Assembly (NCBI GenBank): GCA_031323845.1
Contig: JAVIYP010000021.1
Coordinates: 1 to 45,077, forward strand
Direction: 5' to 3'
Length of the DNA stretch: 45,077 nt
Source of the DNA: PUPG01 sp031323845
GTDB lineage: Bacteria; Bacteroidota; Bacteroidia; Bacteroidales; UBA7960
Positions 34,682 to 43,652 of this stretch are shown here, piece by piece. How positions within the stretch are numbered: the first letter of the stretch is position 1; each line of letters begins with the position of its first letter. The translations under genes were made by a program, and so were the position numbers. The notes beneath the pieces were generated by a model. That model saw only the letters and a list, made by a program, of their open reading frames with translations. It made no database searches and was not told where the DNA came from.

Positions 34682-36358
34682 ATGGCAAAGAAACTGAATT
34701 TTTTCAACATGAATGGCAAAACCTTATCAGGCGAATTTCCAGGGCTGCCGTCCGGGGTTGTAAACATTGGAGGCGTGTCTGTCGGGTCAGGACATCCCGT
34801 CAGGATACAATCGATGACGAACACGAACACTAGGGATGTTTCAGCCACCACGGCTCAGTGTATCCGGGCTTTTGAGGCCGGGGCCGATCTGATGCGCATC
34901 AGCGTTCCGGACCGGCAGTCTGTCGAAGCGCTGAAAAAAATCAGAAAGGCGCTGCACGATGCCGGTTTTAATCAGCCTCTGATTGCGGATATTCACTTTA
35001 AACCTACACTGGCTGAGGCAGCTGCCAAAATTGCCGACAAGGTACGCATCAATCCGGGGAATTTCATATCTGCTGCCGAGCGCGATACATTGTCATCATC
35101 AACGCAACAACAATCAGGTCACCTCGAGTCCGTGAGCCGGCATCTTCGCCCGCTGGTCAGCATCTGCAAGGATCATGGCACGGCAATCCGCATCGGGACC
35201 AATGCCGGTTCGCTGCCTCCTCACATTATCAGCGCTTATGGTTATGGGGCAGAGGCATTGGTTAATTCAGCCAATGAATACCTCGGTGTATTTGAAGCAC
35301 TTGATTTCAACAACCTCATTGTTTCCCTGAAAGCCAGCGATCCTCTGCAAACGATTTACGCACACCTGCTGATGGCCGATGGCATGCTGAAAAGCAGCCG
35401 GGTTTATCCAATGCATATCGGCGTCACCGAAGCCGGTGAAGGAATGAGCGGCCGGATAAGATCGGCACTGGGTATCATTACCCTGTTGCAGGCAGGGATT
35501 GGCGACACCCTGAGGGTCAGCCTGACCGAAGATCCTGTTCATGAGATCCGTTTTGCCAGAAAGATCCTCTCACATCTGAGTACCACCCTCACCGAAACAT
35601 CAAACGGCCAGGCTTATGCTGACAAACGGCATAAAAGAGAAGCATTGTTGTCCTGTTTGAAGATTAAACACCGGGCAGAAAGACAGGCCGCCCGATGTGA
35701 AAAACCAGCGCAGCATACAGACAGTGACTATGGCCGTGCTTTTGTCGTAGCCTCAAAAGAAGGATTGCCCGAAGATTTGGCAAAACACGTTGTTGAGCCT
35801 CTGCAAGCCGGCAGCAAACAGCAGGTTGGGAAGCTCTCACCAGGGCTTGAAAACCAGGATGCAGCAAAAATACTGAAGGGCACCTGCGAAGCCAGCGACA
35901 TTGAAAAACTGATGATCGCCCTTACCGCTGATTCGGGGATCCCTTTGCTTCTCGGACATATTAACGGGTTATGGATCAGCACTCCTGCCCTGCCAGATGC
36001 ATCGGCCTCTGCGAAAGTGGCTCTGCAGCTTCTCCAGGCCACCGGACGATATTTCTCGGAAACAAGCTTTATTTCATGCCCCGGGTGTGCACGAACGACC
36101 CTGGATATGGTCCCCATAATAAAAACCCTCAAAAAAGAACTCTCCGGCTTCCCGGAGCTGAAAATTGCGGTTATGGGTTGTCTGGTGAATGGCCCCGGTG
36201 AAATGAAGGGTGCTGATTATGGGTTGCTGGGCACGGCAAAAGGAAAAATCCACATTTTCCGGGGAGCAACACCCATCCAAAAGAATCTTGAACCAGAAAT
36301 AGCGACAAAAACACTGGAAGAAATCATCAGAAAGAGATATAAAAAGACTAAGGAATGA
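34682..36358 (+). CDS. ispG: 4-hydroxy-3-methylbut-2-enyl diphosphate synthase (IspG/GcpE)
   Basis: 558 residues from ATG 34682; a GTG at 34619 in the same frame would lie only about 17 bp after the -7 box. The N-terminal TIM barrel has VRIQSMTNTNTRDV, RISVPD and IADIHFKP, and the C-terminal 4Fe-4S domain has C466 and C469 (SCPGCARTTLD) and C500 (GCLVNGPGE). The protein is longer than the roughly 370-residue E. coli enzyme because of an extra domain between barrel and Fe-S part, as in the plant/Bacteroidota type. It catalyses the penultimate MEP-pathway step, making HMBPP from MEcPP. The insert around 330-440 is charged and low in hydrophobics. MEP enzymes other than IspG are absent from the window. 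Confidence 0.92.
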   Translation: MAKKLNFFNMNGKTLSGEFPGLPSGVVNIGGVSVGSGHPVRIQSMTNTNTRDVSATTAQCIRAFEAGADLMRISVPDRQSVEALKKIRKALHDAGFNQPLIADIHFKPTLAEAAAKIADKVRINPGNFISAAERDTLSSSTQQQSGHLESVSRHLRPLVSICKDHGTAIRIGTNAGSLPPHIISAYGYGAEALVNSANEYLGVFEALDFNNLIVSLKASDPLQTIYAHLLMADGMLKSSRVYPMHIGVTEAGEGMSGRIRSALGIITLLQAGIGDTLRVSLTEDPVHEIRFARKILSHLSTTLTETSNGQAYADKRHKREALLSCLKIKHRAERQAARCEKPAQHTDSDYGRAFVVASKEGLPEDLAKHVVEPLQAGSKQQVGKLSPGLENQDAAKILKGTCEASDIEKLMIALTADSGIPLLLGHINGLWISTPALPDASASAKVALQLLQATGRYFSETSFISCPGCARTTLDMVPIIKTLKKELSGFPELKIAVMGCLVNGPGEMKGADYGLLGTAKGKIHIFRGATPIQKNLEPEIATKTLEEIIRKRYKKTKE

Positions 36359-36400
36359 TTCTTTCCGATCAGAAAGGATAACTTCGGGATATGTGCGATT

Positions 36401-36435
36401 TTTGCATGGGATATTATGCAAAGCTGTTATATTTG
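36401..36435 (+). promoter_or_regulatory. Candidate promoter for trkA-trkH-trkH
   Basis: TTTG at 36401-36404 and TATATTTG at 36428-36435, separated by 23 bp. The -7 box matches TAnnTTTG and lies 34 bp before the trkA ATG; the spacer is longer than usual. Confidence 0.45.
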
Positions 36436-36469
36436 CATTTTCATGTGGATGTTTTATACTGTTTGAATC

Positions 36470-37813
36470 ATGAACATCATCATTACCGGTGACAGTGAGG
36501 TCGCCCTGCATTTGGCAGAATTGCTTTCCGGTGAAAACCATAATGTTACTTTGGTGGCACCTGATAAGGAGTACCTCAAGCTTATTGAGTCGCATTCGGA
36601 TCTGATGACGATGGTAGGCGATGCTACCTCCATCCCGGTGCTCAAGAATGCCAATTCACGACGCGCAGATCTTTTGATCAGTGCGCACCTTGACGGGCGG
36701 ATAAATTTACTTACCGCCATTATTGGAAAGCAGCTGGGTATCAAAAAGTGCATTGCCAAAGTCAATGAACCTGAGTATCTTTCTGACGAATGTAAAGAGC
36801 ATTTCAAAACACTGGGCATTGATTACCTGGTTTCACCCGAGAAGATCGCTGCCGGGGAGATCGCTAATTTGCTGACCAATACGGCTGCGGCAGAAATCTT
36901 TGATTTTTCCGATCAGAAGTTATCACTGATGCTGGTTAAACTTGATGAGGGTGCACCGGTGATTGGCAAAACACTGAAGGAAATCGCCGGAGAGTACAGT
37001 GACTTAAACTTCAGGGCCGTATCCATTCACCGCCGGGCGCGTACCATGATCCCGCGAGGTGATGACAAGTTCCAGGTCGGAGACATGGCTTATGTGATCA
37101 CCAAACCCCGGGGGATTGACCACTTACTTGAGCTAAGCGGCAAAAAGCCTTTTGAGATCCATAATGTAATGATTGTCGGCGGAGGGGCCGTCGGGACCCA
37201 TTCCGCTGCCCTCCTTGAAAAAAAATTCAACATTAAGTTGTTTGAAATCAACAGCGACAGGGCCAATGAGCTCACCAACGAACTGCAACGGACCCTTGTT
37301 ATCAACGGCGACGCGAGAAACATTAACTTGCTCGAAAGCGAGGGAGTGTCATCGATGGATGCCTTTGTGGCCGTAACCAATAACTCCGAAACCAACATTC
37401 TGACATGCTTGCTGGCACGGCGGTTTGGTGTTAAGAAAACCATAGCCCTGGTCGAAAACATTGACTTTATTGAAATTTCTCAAAGCGTTGGTATTGACAC
37501 CATTATCAATAAAAAACTGGCAACGGCAAGTTATATTCTCCGGTTTACCATGACGGCAGAGGTCATTTCCACAAAATGCCTGACCAGTATTGATGCCGAG
37601 GTTTTTGAATTCCTGGCTAAACCCGGTTCGCTGATAACCAGAAAGCCAATAAAAAAGCTCAATTTCCCAAAACAGGCAATAATCGGAGGTTTTATTCGCG
37701 ATAACAAGGGGTTTATAGCCAAGGGAGACATGCAGATACAGGATGGCGACAAGGTAGTGGTCTTCGCCTTGCCAGATGCTTTTCACGGTGTGGATAAAAT
37801 GTTTAAAACATAG
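36470..37813 (+). CDS. trkA: Trk potassium uptake regulatory subunit TrkA
   Basis: 447 residues, two RCK (TrkA-N plus TrkA-C) repeats. The second nucleotide-binding motif at about 227 is intact (IVGGGAVGTHSAALLEKKF). The first at the N-terminus reads IITGDSEVALHLA, lacking the usual GxGxxG glycines, so only the second half may bind NAD(H). It is peripheral on the cytoplasmic side and gates the TrkH channels encoded directly downstream (5-bp gap). Confidence 0.9.
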   Translation: MNIIITGDSEVALHLAELLSGENHNVTLVAPDKEYLKLIESHSDLMTMVGDATSIPVLKNANSRRADLLISAHLDGRINLLTAIIGKQLGIKKCIAKVNEPEYLSDECKEHFKTLGIDYLVSPEKIAAGEIANLLTNTAAAEIFDFSDQKLSLMLVKLDEGAPVIGKTLKEIAGEYSDLNFRAVSIHRRARTMIPRGDDKFQVGDMAYVITKPRGIDHLLELSGKKPFEIHNVMIVGGGAVGTHSAALLEKKFNIKLFEINSDRANELTNELQRTLVINGDARNINLLESEGVSSMDAFVAVTNNSETNILTCLLARRFGVKKTIALVENIDFIEISQSVGIDTIINKKLATASYILRFTMTAEVISTKCLTSIDAEVFEFLAKPGSLITRKPIKKLNFPKQAIIGGFIRDNKGFIAKGDMQIQDGDKVVVFALPDAFHGVDKMFKT

Positions 37814-37818
37814 GGGTA

Positions 37819-39285
37819 GTGGCAACAAAACCCATCATTAACGTCAGGCTCATCATTAAGTTTAACGGCATCCTGATCATGATGCTGGCAGGCTTTATGC
37901 TCTTTTCGCTGCCATGGTCGCTGTATTATGATGAAACTATGGCCATTCAGGCCATTTTGTTGTCAGCTGCCATTACGTTTGCCGCCGGTTTTACCGCCGT
38001 ATTGCTTACAAGGCGACACGACCATACAAACATTGGCAAAAAAGAAGGATATCTGATTGTTACCCTGATTTACCTGTGTATTTCCTTTTTTGGGGCACTG
38101 CCTTTTTACCTTTCAGGATACATACCAAGTTTCTCCGATGCCTTTTTCGAAGCAACTTCAGGCATCGCCACTACCGGGGCCACCATTCTGGTCGACATTG
38201 AAGCGCTGCCTAAGGGCCTGTTGTTTTGGCGCAGCATGACACACTGGCTCGGAGGAATGGGAATCATCGTATTAACCCTCGCCATCCTCCCTATTCTCGG
38301 TGTCGGAGGAATGCAGCTCTTTGTAGCCGAAGTGCCCGGAACCACGCCAACCCGCCTGCACCCCCGCATTACCCAGACGGCAAAAAGGCTTTGGGGCATT
38401 TATGTCGGACTGACCCTGGTTCAGACAGCATTGCTGATGCTTGGCGGCATGGACTTTTTCCACAGTCTGAACCATGCATTCAGCACTGTGGCCACCGGAG
38501 GTTTCTCGACTCAAAACGGCAGCATAGGCGGGTACTCTGCTTACATTCAATACATAGTGATCCTATTTATGATATTGGGAGCAACCAGCTTTACCCTCCA
38601 TTACTATGTGATTAAAGGTCAGTTTGAAAAAGTACTCAACAACGAAGAATTCTTATTCTTTCTGAAGGTAATTGCAGTGTTTACGCTTATTTTTACAGGA
38701 TTGCTGTTGCTCATAAATCAAAGTGGCTTCGAATACACATTCAGAAAAAGCCTGTTCCAGGTAGTTTCCATTATCACAACAACCGGATTTATCACTACGG
38801 ATTATATGGAGTGGAATAACTTTGTCTGGTTTCTGCTCTTTTTACTCATGTTTACGGGAGGCTGTATCGGATCAACAGCCGGTGGTTTAAAAATGATCAG
38901 AATACTGGTGCTCATTAAAAACACCCGGCTGGAGTTTAAACGCCTGCTGCATCCCATGGCCGTTATCCCCGTCAGGATAAACAGAAGAACAATCCCACAG
39001 GACATTATTCATAACTTCCTTGCATTTTTCCTTCTCTATATGCTGTTGTTTATGGCTGGTTCAGCCATTATGACACTGTTCGGCCTCGATTTCGCCTCCG
39101 CCATAGGTGCCTCTGCCGCCACACTGGGCAATGTCGGGCCTGCCATTGCTACCGTAGGCCCCATACAGAGTTATGCAGCCATTCCCGATGGGGCCAAATG
39201 GGTGCTCAGTGCTTTCATGATCATCGGCAGGCTCGAAATATTCACCGTGCTGCTGCTGTTTTCTCCCAGCTTTTATAAGAAGTAA
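37819..39285 (+). CDS. trkH: Potassium uptake channel protein TrkH (copy 1)
   Basis: 488 residues, about ten membrane helices. The four selectivity-filter loops are visible (SGIATTGATIL, FSTVATGGFSTQN, TTTGFITTDY, GNVGPAIATVGP). The start is GTG at 37819, 5 bp after trkA; no ATG exists before the first membrane helix. G/C-rich codon use like the neighbours. Confidence 0.9.
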   Translation: MATKPIINVRLIIKFNGILIMMLAGFMLFSLPWSLYYDETMAIQAILLSAAITFAAGFTAVLLTRRHDHTNIGKKEGYLIVTLIYLCISFFGALPFYLSGYIPSFSDAFFEATSGIATTGATILVDIEALPKGLLFWRSMTHWLGGMGIIVLTLAILPILGVGGMQLFVAEVPGTTPTRLHPRITQTAKRLWGIYVGLTLVQTALLMLGGMDFFHSLNHAFSTVATGGFSTQNGSIGGYSAYIQYIVILFMILGATSFTLHYYVIKGQFEKVLNNEEFLFFLKVIAVFTLIFTGLLLLINQSGFEYTFRKSLFQVVSIITTTGFITTDYMEWNNFVWFLLFLLMFTGGCIGSTAGGLKMIRILVLIKNTRLEFKRLLHPMAVIPVRINRRTIPQDIIHNFLAFFLLYMLLFMAGSAIMTLFGLDFASAIGASAATLGNVGPAIATVGPIQSYAAIPDGAKWVLSAFMIIGRLEIFTVLLLFSPSFYKK

Positions 39286-39310
39286 TGAATATCATCATTC
39301 CACAGAGAAA

Positions 39311-40768
39311 ATGAAAGGCATTTATCTCCGTCTGATTCTTAAGTTCCTTGGATTGTTAAGCATGGTGTTGTCCGCATTTATGGCTTTGAGTGTTATCTGG
39401 GCATTGATCGACTGGGACAAGCATGCTTTGCGGACATTTATGCTAAGCCTGATAATTGTACTGGGAGCAGGACTACTTTTATATTTACCAAACAAAACTT
39501 CAGATCACAGCAATATTTCGATCAAAGAAGGCTATCTGATCGTTGCGCTAACCTGGTTAAGCATGTCTTTTTGGGGAGCCCTTCCCTATTACCTCTCCGG
39601 ATATTTCTCAAACTATACCGATGCATTTTTTGAGTCTATATCAGGGTTTACAACAACAGGGGCGAGCATTTTGTCTGATATTGAAGCATTGCCCAGGAGC
39701 ATATTATTCTGGAGAAGTACTACGCATTGGTTAGGCGGAATGGGAATTATTGTGCTTACACTGGCAATTCTGCCAATTCTTGGTGTCGGCGGAATGCAAC
39801 TATTCGTGGCGGAGGTACCGGGCACAACACCGGACAAACTCCACCCTCACATGCGCGAAACAGCAAAACGTCTGTGGGGCATCTACCTGCTGTTCACCAT
39901 ACTGCAAAGCTTGCTTCTCATGCTGGGAGGAATGGATTTCTTTCATAGTATAAACCATGCGTTCAGCACTATGGCAACGGGAGGCTTCTCTACACAAAAC
40001 GACAGCATTGCAGGCTACTCACCCTACATACAATATGTGATTATTCTTTTTATGATTCTGGCCGGCATCAGCTTTAGCCTTCACTATTTTTTACTCAGAG
40101 GGGATGTTAAAAAAGTCCTTAACAATGAAGAGCTTAAACTTTACTTTGGAGTAATAGCAATCTTTGCCCTGACACTTACTGCATCAATACATATTTTACA
40201 TCACATCGGACTTGAAGAAGCTTTTCGCCAAAGCCTGTTTCAAACAGTTTCAATTGCGACAACAACAGGCTTTGTAACAACAAATTACCTTGAATGGAAT
40301 GGAAGTCTGTGGTTTTTACTCTTTCTGCTTATGTTTACAGGAGGCTGCATCGGTTCTACCGGTGGGGGTATAAAAATGATCCGTATTCTCATATTTTTTA
40401 AGAATACAAGAGTTGAATTGAAAAAATTGATCCACCCTATGGCCATTATTCCGGTGCGGTTGAACAAAAAAGTGGTGCCGAAACAAATAATTACCAATTT
40501 CCTGGCCTTTTTTCTAACATACATTATTGTGTTTATTATTGGAGCAGCAATCATGAGTGCATATGGTCTGGACTTCGAATCATCTGTTGGAGCTTCAATT
40601 GCAACCATAGGAAATATTGGTCCTGCCATAGGAAGTGTGGGTCCTGCTGAGAACTATGCACATATCCCGACCGGTGGCAAGTGGGTGTTAAGTTTTTTTA
40701 TGCTGCTGGGGAGGTTGGAACTTTTCACTGTTTTGCTATTATTCTCACCCAGCTTCTGGAAGAAATAA
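39311..40768 (+). CDS. trkH: Potassium uptake channel protein TrkH (copy 2)
   Basis: 485 residues, a close paralogue of copy 1 across its whole length. Long stretches such as MQLFVAEVPGTTP and LGGMDFFHS are identical; by eye about 60-65% of residues match. The filter loops (SGFTTTGASIL, FSTMATGGFSTQN, TTTGFVTTNY, GNIGPAIGSVGP) are intact. Codon use is visibly richer in A/T than copy 1. It lies 25 bp downstream of copy 1 on the same strand and is the last gene of the set. Confidence 0.9.
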   Translation: MKGIYLRLILKFLGLLSMVLSAFMALSVIWALIDWDKHALRTFMLSLIIVLGAGLLLYLPNKTSDHSNISIKEGYLIVALTWLSMSFWGALPYYLSGYFSNYTDAFFESISGFTTTGASILSDIEALPRSILFWRSTTHWLGGMGIIVLTLAILPILGVGGMQLFVAEVPGTTPDKLHPHMRETAKRLWGIYLLFTILQSLLLMLGGMDFFHSINHAFSTMATGGFSTQNDSIAGYSPYIQYVIILFMILAGISFSLHYFLLRGDVKKVLNNEELKLYFGVIAIFALTLTASIHILHHIGLEEAFRQSLFQTVSIATTTGFVTTNYLEWNGSLWFLLFLLMFTGGCIGSTGGGIKMIRILIFFKNTRVELKKLIHPMAIIPVRLNKKVVPKQIITNFLAFFLTYIIVFIIGAAIMSAYGLDFESSVGASIATIGNIGPAIGSVGPAENYAHIPTGGKWVLSFFMLLGRLELFTVLLLFSPSFWKK

Positions 40769-40797
40769 GAACCCCGGCAATAAAGCCCGAATTGTCT

Positions 40798-40805
40798 TAT
40801 ATTTG
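40798..40805 (+). promoter_or_regulatory. Candidate -7 box before glycosyltransferase gene
   Basis: TATATTTG matches TAnnTTTG, 20 bp before the ATG at 40826 in the 57-bp gap after trkH copy 2. No -33 TTTG at the usual distance. Confidence 0.4.
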
Positions 40806-40825
40806 CGCTATATAATCACCATTGC

Positions 40826-41746
40826 ATGCTGAGTATCTGCATTCCGGTTTATAATTATGACGTGCGCCCCCTGGTAAAAGCGCTGCACCGGCAAGCTAAG
40901 GCTGCAGCCTTAACTGTTGAGATCCTCCTTCTTGATGATGCCTCTGAACCATCGTTTCGTGAAAAAAACGGCACCCTGAAATCCCTCCCGGATGTAAATT
41001 ACAAAGAGCTGAAAAAAAATATCGGCAGAAGCAAAATTCGAAACCAGTTAAGAGAAAAAGCATCGTACCGGTTTTTGTTATTTCTTGACTGCGACACCGA
41101 AGTTCCTGACAATGACTTTCTGAACAGATACATACCCTTTCTGCACACCAATAAGCCTGTATTGGTTTATGGCGGAAGAAGTTACCATCCGGAACCCAAA
41201 AACGACACAACCCTTCTGCACTGGCACTTTGGCAGAAACAGGGAAGTTAAGCATGCAAAGATCCGCAGCAGTGACCCTTATAAGTCATTTATGTCCAACA
41301 ACTTCCTGATCCATAAAACGATTCTTGAAAAAGTGCCTTTTAATGAACAGCTTAAAGGATATGGGCATGAAGACACACTTCTGGGCTATGAGCTCAAAAA
41401 ACAGGCTGTTCCCCTGATACATATTGAAAACCCGATGATACATGCGGGACTTGAAACGGCAGATGAGTTTCTGGATAAAACAGATGAAGGACTGAAAAAC
41501 CTGCTGAACATCATAAAAATCTTAAACAACGACAAGGAGTTCATTCGCTCCATTCGTGTTTTAAGATCATACACACTGCTTCGCAGATATTGGTTGAGAA
41601 CGGCGTTTGCCGTAATGTTCAGAACTTTTGAAAAACCGATCCGGCAAAATCTCAGGGGCAAAGCTCCCAGGCTTTGGCTGCTTGATCTATACAAACTCGG
41701 AAAACTGTGTCACTATTCCATGCGTTCTGCTTCCGGCACGTTTTGA
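40826..41746 (+). CDS. Glycosyltransferase, family 2
   Basis: 306 residues, GT-A fold. Opens LSICIPVYNYD, then EILLLDDAS, KKNIGRSKIRNQLREKA and FLDCDTEVP with the metal-binding DxD (D-C-D). The acceptor-side motif is GYGHEDTLLGYEL. No membrane helices; the C-terminal 60 residues are basic (RRYWLRTAF, RQNLRGK), suggesting peripheral membrane attachment. Probable role: surface polysaccharide or lipid glycosylation. Sugar and acceptor cannot be inferred. Confidence 0.8.
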   Translation: MLSICIPVYNYDVRPLVKALHRQAKAAALTVEILLLDDASEPSFREKNGTLKSLPDVNYKELKKNIGRSKIRNQLREKASYRFLLFLDCDTEVPDNDFLNRYIPFLHTNKPVLVYGGRSYHPEPKNDTTLLHWHFGRNREVKHAKIRSSDPYKSFMSNNFLIHKTILEKVPFNEQLKGYGHEDTLLGYELKKQAVPLIHIENPMIHAGLETADEFLDKTDEGLKNLLNIIKILNNDKEFIRSIRVLRSYTLLRRYWLRTAFAVMFRTFEKPIRQNLRGKAPRLWLLDLYKLGKLCHYSMRSASGTF

Positions 41747-41771
41747 ATCAGTTAAGAACTTTAGCAACAAG

Positions 41772-42779
41772 CTACGTCAGGTAAGTTTCCAGCAGTTCGC
41801 AGCCGGATTCAGCACGCAGGATTACGCTGTTAGTGATGGCAGGCAACAGAAGCGTTTCGCCCGCCGAGAGTTGTTCGTCACCCGTTGGGGTTTCAACACT
41901 ACAAGCTCCTTTCACACAAACATACACGACAAAAGAATCCACAAAATAATAATCGAGCTCAACAGTTTTACTGAACTGGAGCAGTCTGGTGGTGAAGTAT
42001 TCTGATTGAACAAGGGTTACAGCGTTACCGGGATTCACTTTGTAGCGAACGAAGTTGTCTTTCGCTTTATAATCGATCACATCAAGCGCTTCCTCCACAT
42101 GCAGTTTACGGGGTTTCCCGTCATTGCCGGGTCTGTCCCAGTCGTAAATACGGTAAGTAACATCCGAAGATTGTTGTATCTCGCAAAGGGTAACGCCCGC
42201 GCCGATGGCGTGTACCTGACCGGCCGGAATGTAAAACACATCACCGCTTCTGGCACTGTACACATTCAGAATGTCTGTAAGGCTGTTGTTCCTGAGGTGG
42301 TGAAGATATTCCTCCTTGCTCACGTCTTTGTTGAAACCGGCAATAATGCGGGCACCTGCTTCGGCATGAACCACATACCACATCTCCGTTTTTCCGGGTG
42401 AGTGATGACGCAACTGTGCCACATCGTCACCGGGATGAACCTGTATGGAAAGGTCTTCGTTGGTGTCAAGCAGCTTGATCAGCAGGGGAAAAGCATTGCC
42501 AAATCTGTCATATACATGTTCACCAACAAGATCCGACATGTATATTTCTGATAATTCCGTCAGTTCATTACCAGCGAGAAACCCATTGGCCACGACAGAT
42601 ACGCTGCCCGGAACCGATGACACCTCCCACGACTCACCGCAGTTTGGCAACGGCGAAAAATCCTTCCCAAACAACTTTTTTAGCCGCTGCCCACCCCATA
42701 CTTTGTCTTTGTATTGCGGAATAAACTTCAGCGGATATAAACTATGACCCATCAACATTATGTTTTTACCAACCAGCAA
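41772..42779 (-). CDS. manA: Mannose-6-phosphate isomerase, class I
   Basis: 335 residues, cupin-type zinc enzyme interconverting mannose-6-P and fructose-6-P. Zinc-site segments: SIQVHPGDD, GKTEMWYV and FYIPAGQVHAIGAG. KDKVWGGQRL near the N-terminus is typical of the short bacterial form. In-frame ATGs at 42758 and 42752 would drop the first 7-9 residues, and family members usually begin just before LYPLKF, so the true start may be one of those. It supplies mannose for glycan synthesis, consistent with the convergent glycosyltransferase 25 bp away. Confidence 0.88.
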   Translation of the reverse strand: MLVGKNIMLMGHSLYPLKFIPQYKDKVWGGQRLKKLFGKDFSPLPNCGESWEVSSVPGSVSVVANGFLAGNELTELSEIYMSDLVGEHVYDRFGNAFPLLIKLLDTNEDLSIQVHPGDDVAQLRHHSPGKTEMWYVVHAEAGARIIAGFNKDVSKEEYLHHLRNNSLTDILNVYSARSGDVFYIPAGQVHAIGAGVTLCEIQQSSDVTYRIYDWDRPGNDGKPRKLHVEEALDVIDYKAKDNFVRYKVNPGNAVTLVQSEYFTTRLLQFSKTVELDYYFVDSFVVYVCVKGACSVETPTGDEQLSAGETLLLPAITNSVILRAESGCELLETYLT

Positions 42780-42846
42780 GAACAGCCGGGGGTTACATCG
42801 AACCTCCGGTCAAAAAACAAGCACAAAAATGATCACTGACAAGTTT

Positions 42847-43308
42847 TCAGGGCCACAGGATATTGTCCTTATCATCCATGGCCACGGCCCAGCTTACCAG
42901 CACCAGTTTGTCTTTATCAAACACAAACTGCATGTGGGCCTCATGAAAAAAGACAATGGTTTCTTCCAGCTCGTCATCATCTTCAACCTCAACCTCCTTA
43001 TAACCATTTTCCTCCATCAGGGCAACAACATCATCCTGCATAAGCTCAAACACTTTTTTGCCGAAAAGGGTTACATCCTCACGGTCAGTTTCGAAGTTCG
43101 TGCATACATTGCCCAGGTCTTTCTCAAAATACAACGAATAACCCTGATCCCAATAGCTCCAAACCTCCACTTCATGAATCTCCCCTTCCACATCAATGGT
43201 TTCCTTTTCTGCAGGTTCACCCAGCATCTTTATAACATCTTCCTGGCCAACACCAAAGTTTAACGGCCCAAAGCCTTTCATTGGCCTGATTTCCAATAGT
43301 TCCTTCAT
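42847..43308 (-). CDS. Acidic conserved-looking protein of unknown function
   Basis: 153 residues, no signal peptide or membrane helix, strongly acidic (YKEVEVEDDDELEETI around 103-118). It opens with MKELLEIRPMKGFGPLNFGVGQEDVIKMLGEP, a GxxxxxVxxxLGxP pattern seen in small lipoprotein/SmpA-like and immunity-type domains, followed by a WSYW aromatic patch. I do not recognise a named family. Clean codon structure and the ATG at 43308 support a real gene. It is followed 67 bp later by manA on the same strand. Confidence 0.6.
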   Translation of the reverse strand: MKELLEIRPMKGFGPLNFGVGQEDVIKMLGEPAEKETIDVEGEIHEVEVWSYWDQGYSLYFEKDLGNVCTNFETDREDVTLFGKKVFELMQDDVVALMEENGYKEVEVEDDDELEETIVFFHEAHMQFVFDKDKLVLVSWAVAMDDKDNILWP

Positions 43309-43491
43309 TGGTTTTGCGTTTAGTGATTGTTTGTTATTATGAATCCATAACCTGGAATCCGGCGCAGCTGCCCATCAAAAGCCCTGATTATCAATATCCC
43401 TGGTTAGAGACGTGAATGACCAGGCTTACGTCCTTCATTTAAGTCTTAATATTATTTGGATTGCGGTTATTATGGTGTAAATGTACATGAT

Positions 43492-43533
43492 TTTTTTTTC
43501 ATGCGAAATTACACACAAACGCATGAAAAAAAA
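43492..43533. repeat. 14-bp A/T inverted repeat
   Basis: TTTTTTTTCATGCG (43492-43505) pairs with CGCATGAAAAAAAA (43520-43533) around a 14-nt loop. In both directions the T-run leads and the A-run trails, which is the wrong polarity for an intrinsic terminator. A cruciform or protein-binding site is more plausible. Confidence 0.7.
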
Positions 43534-43556
43534 CATGGGGAAGCGAGGCGGTTCCT

Positions 43557-43613
43557 CCTGTACATCTTCATTTTGTATATTTTTTCAACAAAATGAAGTT
43601 GTTTTTTTACAGG
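43557..43613. repeat. Composite inverted repeat
   Basis: Outer arms CCTGTA (43557-43562) and TACAGG (43608-43613); inner arms CTTCATTTTGT (43566-43576) and ACAAAATGAAG (43588-43598). RNA from either strand could fold into an interrupted hairpin. Confidence 0.65.
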
Positions 43614-43652
43614 AGAAATGTACATGAATTTTTAATTCGAAATTGCAGAGAG

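Larger units (their letters stand above)
43480..43644. repeat. Imperfect direct repeat pair
   Basis: AATGTACATGA followed by T-rich sequence and CGAAATT occurs at 43480-43510 and again at 43617-43644. The shared ends are identical while the middle differs by a few bases and the copies differ by 3 bp in length. Confidence 0.65.

Noticed and set aside
43492..43533. A/T hairpin considered as a Rho-independent terminator
   Set aside because: The T-run precedes and the A-run follows the stem on both strands, so the required 3' U-tract is absent.
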